10,813 bases of DNA from NCBI RefSeq assembly GCF_938045225.1, contig NZ_CALINL010000187.1, positions 1 to 10,813 on the forward strand. The letters are read 5' to 3'. Below the pieces are notes generated by a model. The model was not told where the DNA came from, did not search any database, and saw nothing but the letters and a program-made list of their open reading frames with translations. Made by a program: the position numbers and the translations under genes. Positions 6,154 to 10,813 of the stretch are shown here, piece after piece. The first letter of the stretch is position 1. Each line of letters opens with the position of its first letter. This stretch comes from an uncultured Campylobacter sp. GTDB lineage: Bacteria; Campylobacterota; Campylobacteria; Campylobacterales; Campylobacteraceae.

Positions 6154-6990
6154 TTACTTCAAAATATCCCGAAGCGCCGTTTTTAGATCGCTAAATTTAA
6201 AGCCAAATCCGCTCTCTATCAAGGCTTTGGGATAGACTTTTGCGCCTTCAAGCAGTACGCTTGACCCCTCGCCCAGTATCAAATTTAACGCAAATTTATG
6301 TACTTTAAAAAACGTCGGTCGCCCCAAAACCTCGCCTAAAATTTTAGTAAATTCTCCGTTTGTGCTAGGATGCGGCGAAACGAGATTAAAAACGCCGCTT
6401 TGGCGGTTTTGCAAGGTAAATTTAAATGCCTCTAGCAAATCAGCGATGTGAATCCAGCAAAACGCCTGCTCGCCGCTACCGATCTTGCCGCCAAGACCAA
6501 GCCTAAATGCGGGCAACATCTTAGCTAGCGCGCCGCCTCGCCCTAGCACTACGCCCAGGCGAAATATCGCCGTTTGCGTCCGCGCTTTAGCGGCCTCGCT
6601 CTCCCACTCGCATGCCAGCTCGCCCAAAAATCCGCGGTCAAATTTGACCGAGCTCTCGTCGTGGCCAAGGCCGTTTTCGTAAATACCCACAGCCGAAGCG
6701 CTGATGAAAAATGGCAGATTTTCTAGCTCGTTTATAGCGCAAACTAGCGTGCGCGTAGTCTCTATCCTGCTTGCGCGAAGGCGCTTTTTATAGTCCTCGC
6801 TCCATCTGGCCGCGATAGAAGCGCCCGCTAAATTTATAACCGCGTCGCAGCCGTCAGCGAGATTTTTGAGCGCGTCTTTGTCGGCATAAGCGGCTCGCGG
6901 GATAGCTACGACTTCGTGCCCCTGGGCTCTAAAAAAGCGGCAGAGCTCGCCGCCGATAAATCCGCTCGTGCCGTTTACGGCTATTTTCAT
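6154..6990 (-). CDS. TIGR01777-family NAD(P)-binding sugar-epimerase-like protein (YfcH-like)
   Basis: This is an extended SDR-type oxidoreductase/epimerase of the TIGR01777 group; the substrate is unknown for most members. The Rossmann motif GTSGFIG is at residues 7-13, followed by VINLAGASIAARW, the FFISASAVGIYENG segment that carries the family Tyr, VVLGRGGALAKMLP and the typical C-terminal VYPKALIESGFGFKFSDLKTAL. I chose ATG at 6990 (278 residues): AAAAAGG precedes it and the Rossmann strand begins at once. The open frame extends to a TTG at 7032, but this adds only 14 residues with no family counterpart. It is the last gene of the ribA-to-epimerase string, 78 bp after htpX. Confidence 0.88.
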   Translation of the reverse strand: MKIAVNGTSGFIGGELCRFFRAQGHEVVAIPRAAYADKDALKNLADGCDAVINLAGASIAARWSEDYKKRLRASRIETTRTLVCAINELENLPFFISASAVGIYENGLGHDESSVKFDRGFLGELACEWESEAAKARTQTAIFRLGVVLGRGGALAKMLPAFRLGLGGKIGSGEQAFCWIHIADLLEAFKFTLQNRQSGVFNLVSPHPSTNGEFTKILGEVLGRPTFFKVHKFALNLILGEGSSVLLEGAKVYPKALIESGFGFKFSDLKTALRDILK

Positions 6991-7068
6991 ATTTTGCCTT
7001 TTTGATAAATTTGCTTTGACGCGGACGGTCAAATTTGATGCCGCGCAGGGTTAAATTTGGCGTCAAAT

Positions 7069-7944
7069 TTACTTTCTAAAATACTCTTTCACGCCGTTTT
7101 CGCCATCTAGTTGCGAGCGTAAATTTTCTAGCGCGGCGATGCGATCTTGGGTGCTCGGGTGCGTGCGAAATAGCGAGCCCAGAGCGCTTTTTACGCCGCT
7201 AAAGGGATTAACGATAAACATATGCGCGCTTTGTTCGTCGGCGTTTGCCATCACGCGTCCGCGCGCGTAGTCCTCGAGCTTTCGCAGCGCGCCGGCTAGG
7301 TGCTGGGGCTTGCCCGTTATCATCGCAGCGCCCCTGTCGGCCTCAAACTCCCGCGCCCGTGAGATCGCCATGCGTATGATCGTGGCGGCCAGCGGCATGA
7401 TGACGGCTAGAGCGATTAACATTAGAGGATTTTGCTTGCCTTGACGGTTTGCCGCGCCAAACTGCGCGAAATTCGCCAGTATCGCGATCGCGCCAGCAAA
7501 AACGGCCGCTATCGAGCCCGTTAGGATGTCGTAGTGGCGCACGTGGCTTAGCTCATGAGCCAGCACGCCCTCGATCTCGTCTTTGTTTAGCAGATTTAGC
7601 AGTCCCTCGGTCACGGCCACTGCGGCGTGGCTCGGGTTACGACCCGTGGCAAAGGCGTTTGGTACGGCTTCTGGGATGATGTAGATCTTTGGCATCGGCA
7701 AATTTGCCTTCGCGCAAAGCTCGCGCACGATCTGATGAAGTCCCGTCGCGTGCGCCTCGTCCACGGGTACGGCTCGGTAGTGCTTTAGCACGAGCGTGTC
7801 CGAGAAAAAGTATGAAAAGAAATTCATCCCAAGCGCAATCAAAAATGCCACCAGCATGCCGCTAGTGCCGCCTATCGCGCCGCCCACGGCTACGAAAAGC
7901 AGCATTAGCACCGTCATCAAAAATGCAGTTTTAAAAAGTTCCAT
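7069..7944 (-). CDS. htpX: Membrane zinc metalloprotease HtpX (M48)
   Basis: HtpX is an inner-membrane endopeptidase involved in quality control of membrane proteins. The 291-residue chain has two N-terminal hydrophobic segments (about 5-25 and 29-48), the zinc motif HELSH at 130-134 (VLAHELSHVRHYD), two further hydrophobic segments (about 145-162 and 173-191), and the third ligand region REFEADRGA with Glu199 and Asp203 (ExxxD). The length is normal for HtpX. AAAGGAAA is the ribosome binding site. The gene follows the SUKH-like gene by 23 bp in the same direction. No heat-shock element is visible, so it is probably read from the upstream operon. Confidence 0.95.
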   Translation of the reverse strand: MELFKTAFLMTVLMLLFVAVGGAIGGTSGMLVAFLIALGMNFFSYFFSDTLVLKHYRAVPVDEAHATGLHQIVRELCAKANLPMPKIYIIPEAVPNAFATGRNPSHAAVAVTEGLLNLLNKDEIEGVLAHELSHVRHYDILTGSIAAVFAGAIAILANFAQFGAANRQGKQNPLMLIALAVIMPLAATIIRMAISRAREFEADRGAAMITGKPQHLAGALRKLEDYARGRVMANADEQSAHMFIVNPFSGVKSALGSLFRTHPSTQDRIAALENLRSQLDGENGVKEYFRK

Positions 7945-7967
7945 TTGTTTCCTTTGCTCGTAAAATT

Positions 7968-8303
7968 TTACGAAAATATCTCGCCGTCCTCTTTTATCTT
8001 TTCTATGAGGGCAAAAATATCTTTCTCCGCTATGCGCATCGGAGCCGAGCCTAGCGCGCCTAGATCGTTAAAATAAATTGCATCGTCCGAGTTTAACTTT
8101 ATAAAAAATCCAAGGTCGCCGTCTTGGCCTATCATATAAAAACCGGGCTCGTAAAGCGCTACTTCGTAGGTTTCGTTTCGCTCGGCTAGAGCCGCGCGCC
8201 CGTATAGATACGCACCCGCTCCCGCCTCGTTAAAAACGTCTACGCACTCTTCGCCCTCGAGATCCTCTAAAAATTTTAGATACAACGGCGGAAATTTTAT
8301 CAT
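7968..8303 (-). CDS. Small SUKH/SMI1-KNR4-like protein
   Basis: The 111-residue cytoplasmic protein has the layout of the SUKH (SMI1/KNR4) fold. It opens with FPPLYLKFLEDLEGEE (the usual P-x-x-Y/L-x-x-F start), has a central AYLYGRAAL, then PGFYMIGQDGDLGFFIKLN and DAIYFNDLGALG, and ends in a helix (EKDIFALIEKIKEDG). This is my reading of the pattern, not a search result. SUKH proteins are often immunity proteins against contact-dependent toxins, but others are regulatory. No toxin gene lies nearby; it sits between a hypothetical gene and htpX. Its ATG overlaps the preceding stop (ATGA), so translation is coupled. Confidence 0.65.
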   Translation of the reverse strand: MIKFPPLYLKFLEDLEGEECVDVFNEAGAGAYLYGRAALAERNETYEVALYEPGFYMIGQDGDLGFFIKLNSDDAIYFNDLGALGSAPMRIAEKDIFALIEKIKEDGEIFS

Positions 8304-8677
8304 CGTTTATCCTTGCCTATTACGGCGGTTTTAAATATCGCAGCGTCCGCGCCCGTCTCGCTAAGCGCGGCCAGCTCGTTTTCGCCGCCGATAAAGACGC
8401 AAATTTGAGCGTCAAATAGATAATCCTGCGCCAGCTTTGCTGCTTTGCCGGCAAGCTCGTGGGGCACGACGATAAATTTCGCTCCGGCTGCGTTTGCGAC
8501 GATGATTTCGTTTAGATTTTCAGCTTCGACGCTAAAATTGGCACCTAGCTCCTGCGCTTGCTTTATCGCGGTCTCGTCAAATTTAAACAAATTTTGCTTG
8601 CCCGCTTCGATCTGCTGGGTATTTTCGCGCCAAAACAGCGGCTCATAGGGCACTAGCTCGTGGCCGATCAGTTTCAT
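8300..8677 (-). CDS. Conserved-looking hypothetical protein, alpha/beta type
   Basis: I do not recognise a family. The product has 125 residues with no signal peptide. The N-terminus (MKLIGHELVPYEPLFWRENT) is distinctive. The rest alternates helices and hydrophobic strands (NEIIVANAAGAKFIVVPHEL, AQDYLFDAQICVFIGG, ADAAIFKTAVI), which suggests a small Rossmann- or flavodoxin-like domain, perhaps part of a TIM-barrel half. No catalytic motif is evident. It is coupled by ATGA overlaps to both the PP0621-like gene before it and the SUKH-like gene after it. Confidence 0.65.
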   Translation of the reverse strand: MKLIGHELVPYEPLFWRENTQQIEAGKQNLFKFDETAIKQAQELGANFSVEAENLNEIIVANAAGAKFIVVPHELAGKAAKLAQDYLFDAQICVFIGGENELAALSETGADAAIFKTAVIGKDKR

Positions 8678-8898
8678 TTTTTATCCTTTATGCAGTCTTC
8701 GCAGATATAACCGCCGCCGCTGATTACGGCGTCTTTGGCCTCTATAAAGGTGCCGCATTTTTTGCATTCGACGAAATTTTCGGCATCTTTGTCCTCTTTT
8801 TTTGCGCCGCCTTTTACGCCTCTTTTGACGCGGGTTTTAAAAAATATCATATAAATCGCGATTAAAACCGCAAAAAAAGCCAAAATTTTAAATAACAT
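8674..8898 (-). CDS. PP0621-like membrane-anchored zinc-ribbon protein
   Basis: This 74-residue protein has an N-terminal transmembrane helix (residues 1-20, LFKILAFFAVLIAIYMIFF), a basic linker (KTRVKRGVKGGAKK) and a C-terminal four-cysteine ribbon: Cys45-x2-Cys48 and Cys66-x2-Cys69 (VECKKCGTFIEAKDAVISGG, then YICEDC). This layout is that of the PP0621 family, whose function is unknown. The ribbon should face the cytoplasm or periplasm depending on topology; the basic residues after the helix favour the cytoplasm. It overlaps rsmG by 11 bp and the next gene by 4 bp. Confidence 0.75.
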   Translation of the reverse strand: MLFKILAFFAVLIAIYMIFFKTRVKRGVKGGAKKEDKDAENFVECKKCGTFIEAKDAVISGGGYICEDCIKDKK

Positions 8899-9445
8899 CG
8901 CCGCCCTTTATAAGTACGTAATTTCGGTTGCCGTGCCCGTAAATTTGAGCTTTGAGCCCGTCTAGCTCGCTTTGCACGCTGCTTCCTTTGTAGAGTAAAA
9001 TTTGAGTTTGCGCGTCAAAAAAGCCGTTGCAAATTTTGAGTAAATCTTTCGTTTTCATCAGCGCGCGACTCGTGATGAGCTGCGCCGCAAACGGCTCGCC
9101 GTCCTGGATCTTGCAGGATTTTACGCGGATGTTGGTTAAATTTAGCTCAGCCTTGACATAGCTTAGAAACGCCGATTTTTTCGGGCTGGGTTCAAAGAGA
9201 TGCCACTCGCACTCCTTTAAAATCATCGCGAGAAATATCGCCGGAAAGCCCGCTCCGCTACCCACGTCGATCGCCGTTTTAGCGCCCGCAATTTGCGGGA
9301 AAATTTCAAGCGGAGCTATGCTGTCAGCGATCTGCTCGTTTAAATTTTTGTAGTTGGTGAGGCTGTGCACGCGGTTAAATTTAGCCAAAATCTCGCTAAA
9401 TTTCGCCGTTTGCGCGTCAAAGTCCCGCGGCAGGTCAATTTTCAT
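8888..9445 (-). CDS. rsmG: 16S rRNA (guanine527-N7)-methyltransferase RsmG (GidB)
   Basis: RsmG methylates G527 of 16S rRNA using S-adenosylmethionine; its loss gives low-level streptomycin resistance in several bacteria. The 185-residue chain shows the SAM-binding motif AIDVGSGAGFPAIFLA (about 58-73), followed by the conserved EPSPKKSAFLSYVKAELNLTNI and later LITSRAL. It also has the N-terminal NRVHSLTNYKNLNE segment typical of GidB. The start overlaps the 3' end of ribA by 11 bp, so expression is probably coupled. The ribA-rsmG pair next to hemB matches a gene order I recall from other Campylobacter. Confidence 0.94.
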   Translation of the reverse strand: MKIDLPRDFDAQTAKFSEILAKFNRVHSLTNYKNLNEQIADSIAPLEIFPQIAGAKTAIDVGSGAGFPAIFLAMILKECEWHLFEPSPKKSAFLSYVKAELNLTNIRVKSCKIQDGEPFAAQLITSRALMKTKDLLKICNGFFDAQTQILLYKGSSVQSELDGLKAQIYGHGNRNYVLIKGGDVI

Positions 9446-10007
9446 CTAGCATATGCCCCATCTGCTCTTTTTTCACGCGTAGGTAGTTTTCGTTAAATTT
9501 GTTCGCGTGTATGACGATCGGTACGCGAGAGACGATCTGTACGCACTTTAGCCCCGACAGTTTTTTTGGATTATTGGTTAGCAAATTTATCTTTTCGATG
9601 CCAAAGTGCTTTAAGATAAAATCCACGATCTCGTACGTGCGCTCGTCGGCCTTAAAGCCTAGCTGGTGATTTGCCTCGATGGTGTCAAGGCCCTCATCTT
9701 GCAGGTGGTAGGCGTTTACTTTGTTTAGTAGGCCGATATTTCGCCCTTCTTGGCGCAGATAAATCACCATGCCGCCGTGCTCCTCGATGTATTTTAGGCT
9801 GGCTTCTAGCTGGTCGCGGCAGTCGCACTTGAGGCTACCGATCGCATCGCCCGTTAGGCACTCGGAGTGGATGCGGACGTTTACGACCTCGCCGAAAGGT
9901 TTTTTGTAAATCGCTAAATGTTCTTTCTCTCCCTCCTTAAATGCCTTTATCTCGAATATCCCGAAACGAGAGGGTAAATTTGCCGTATTTGAAAGCTCGA
10001 TATTCAT
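9435..10007 (-). CDS. ribA: GTP cyclohydrolase II
   Basis: RibA opens GTP for riboflavin synthesis, releasing formate and pyrophosphate. The 190-residue chain is a stand-alone RibA. The zinc site is complete: Cys50 (HSECLTGD), Cys61 and Cys63 (SLKCDCRDQL). Next come IYLRQEGRNIGLLNKVNAYHLQDEGLDTIEAN, with the catalytic Arg/Tyr region, and the C-terminal LLTNNPKKLSGL. The ribosome binding site AGGAG lies about 11 nt before the ATG. It is the first gene of the seven-gene minus-strand string and is divergent from hemB. A flavin-sensing riboswitch is not possible in the 61-bp spacer. Confidence 0.95.
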   Translation of the reverse strand: MNIELSNTANLPSRFGIFEIKAFKEGEKEHLAIYKKPFGEVVNVRIHSECLTGDAIGSLKCDCRDQLEASLKYIEEHGGMVIYLRQEGRNIGLLNKVNAYHLQDEGLDTIEANHQLGFKADERTYEIVDFILKHFGIEKINLLTNNPKKLSGLKCVQIVSRVPIVIHANKFNENYLRVKKEQMGHMLDEN

Positions 10008-10068
10008 AAAATTTTAACTCCTATTATGTTACACTAGGCGTAAATTGTAGCGAAGTAAAAGGAAAATT
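10008..10068. promoter_or_regulatory. Divergent promoter region, ribA operon / hemB
   Basis: The 61-bp spacer must hold both promoters. For ribA, the minus strand has TACAAT at 10049-10044. For hemB, plus-strand candidates are TATTAT (10022-10027) and TACACT (10030-10035). The boxes overlap closely, so the two directions may compete. The hemB ribosome binding site is AAAGGAAAA. Confidence 0.45.
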
Positions 10069-10813
10069 ATGTTTAAACGTTTTAGAAGACTCAGGATAAA
10101 TCCAGCGATCAGAGAGATGGTGCGCGAAACTAGCGTTTGCGCGAGCGATTTTATCTATCCGCTTTTCGTCGTCGAGGGCAAGGGCGTGAAAAAAGAGATA
10201 AGCTCGATGCCGGGCGTCTTTCAGATGAGTTTGGACGAAATTTTAAAAGAGTGCGAAGAGATAGTAAATTTAGGCATAAAATCGATCATTTTATTTGGCA
10301 TACCAAGCCTAAAAGATAGCGTTGGCAGCGACGCACTAAGTAGCGACGGCATCATCGCAACCGCACTTAGAGCCATAAAAGATAAATTTCCAAATTTAGT
10401 AGTCGTCACCGATCTTTGCTTTTGCGAATACACAGACCACGGCCACTGCGGCATAATCGACCATGTGCATAACACCATCGACAACGACGCAACGCTTGAA
10501 ATTTCAGCCAAGCAAGCCTTGATACACGCTCAAAATGGCGCCGACATGATCGCACCAAGCGGCATGATGGATGGCATCATCGCAACGCTAAGAGAGACAC
10601 TTGATAGCAATGGCTTTGAGAATTTACCAGTGATGGCGTACTCAACCAAATTTGCCTCAGCTTACTACGGACCATTTCGCGACGTGGCGCAAAGCGCTCC
10701 AAGCTTTGGCGATAGAAAGAGCTACCAAATGGACAGCGCAAACCGCCTAGAAGCTATAAATGAGAGCTTGCAGGACGAAGCGCAAGGCGCTGACATCTTG
10801 ATGGTAAAGCCAG
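10069..10813 (+). CDS. hemB: Delta-aminolevulinic acid dehydratase (porphobilinogen synthase), 3' end outside window
   Basis: HemB condenses two 5-aminolevulinate molecules to porphobilinogen for haem synthesis. The window holds the first 248 codons. It begins at ATG 10069 after AAAGGAAAA. The zinc-type active site is present: Cys117, Cys119 and Cys127 in DLCFCEYTDHGHCG. Lys194 in MAYSTKFASAYYGPFR and Lys247 in LMVKP are the two substrate-binding lysines. Other signatures are IAPSGMMDG and RKSYQMD. The second half of the gene uses CCA for proline and more GCA/GCC/GCT for alanine than its neighbours, unlike the first part. Divergent from ribA. Confidence 0.95.
   Translation, partial: MFKRFRRLRINPAIREMVRETSVCASDFIYPLFVVEGKGVKKEISSMPGVFQMSLDEILKECEEIVNLGIKSIILFGIPSLKDSVGSDALSSDGIIATALRAIKDKFPNLVVVTDLCFCEYTDHGHCGIIDHVHNTIDNDATLEISAKQALIHAQNGADMIAPSGMMDGIIATLRETLDSNGFENLPVMAYSTKFASAYYGPFRDVAQSAPSFGDRKSYQMDSANRLEAINESLQDEAQGADILMVKP

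Noticed and set aside
6991..7032. Fourteen-codon extension of the epimerase gene to a TTG start
   Set aside because: The Rossmann motif should be close to the N-terminus, ATG 6990 has an AAGG site before it, and the extension contains the common AAATTTGAC word read by chance.
1..10813. CRISPR array, tRNA or rRNA genes, insertion sequence, prophage or attachment sites
   Set aside because: No regularly spaced repeats, cloverleaf sequences, transposase or integrase frames, or flanking direct repeats were seen on either strand.

Overview
The window reads as chromosomal DNA of a nitrous-oxide-respiring Campylobacter. It has a moderate G+C content, like the C. showae/rectus/curvus/gracilis range. 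Support comes from a Sec-exported NosZ, a PCuAC/YtkA-like/Sco copper set, a Csd6/Pgp2-type peptidoglycan enzyme next to alr, and a divergent hemB / ribA-rsmG pair, arrangements I recall as familiar in Campylobacter. The species cannot be fixed from this sequence alone. Apart from one spacer, the window is densely coded.

Left block (1-3342, all minus strand): a copper-delivery operon (PCuAC, a small anchored YtkA/FixH-like protein, Sco) runs toward the nitrous oxide reductase locus. The nos transcription unit has its own promoter: a perfect FNR/CRP-family palindrome centred 32 bp upstream of the centre of a TATAGT -10 box. It drives a periplasmic beta-propeller protein (NapL-like) and then nosZ, which leaves the window at its left edge. 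The copper genes probably serve cbb3 oxidase and may also help load the copper centres of NosZ.

Middle block (3429-5647, plus strand): a TATAAT promoter precedes a TTG-started L,D-carboxypeptidase/transpeptidase (Pgp2/Csd6-like), an 80-residue unknown protein and alanine racemase. All three are translationally packed. The theme is peptidoglycan shape and D-alanine supply.

Spacer 5648-6153, between convergent genes, has no convincing gene. It does contain two clear inverted repeats and a 74-codon open stretch.

Right block (10007 down to 6154, minus strand): ribA, rsmG, a zinc-ribbon membrane-anchored PP0621-like protein, an unknown 125-residue protein, a SUKH/SMI1-like protein, htpX and a TIGR01777-type epimerase form a tightly overlapping string, probably one operon. 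hemB diverges from it at 10069 and runs off the right edge.

No phage, IS, CRISPR or defence island is visible. The most notable signals are the well-positioned FNR-type promoter of the nos unit, a highly over-represented nonamer (AAATTTGAC / GTCAAATTT) concentrated in a low-complexity insert of the beta-propeller gene where it spells Asn-Leu-Thr, a stand-alone SUKH-like gene in a housekeeping operon, and a codon-usage change inside hemB.
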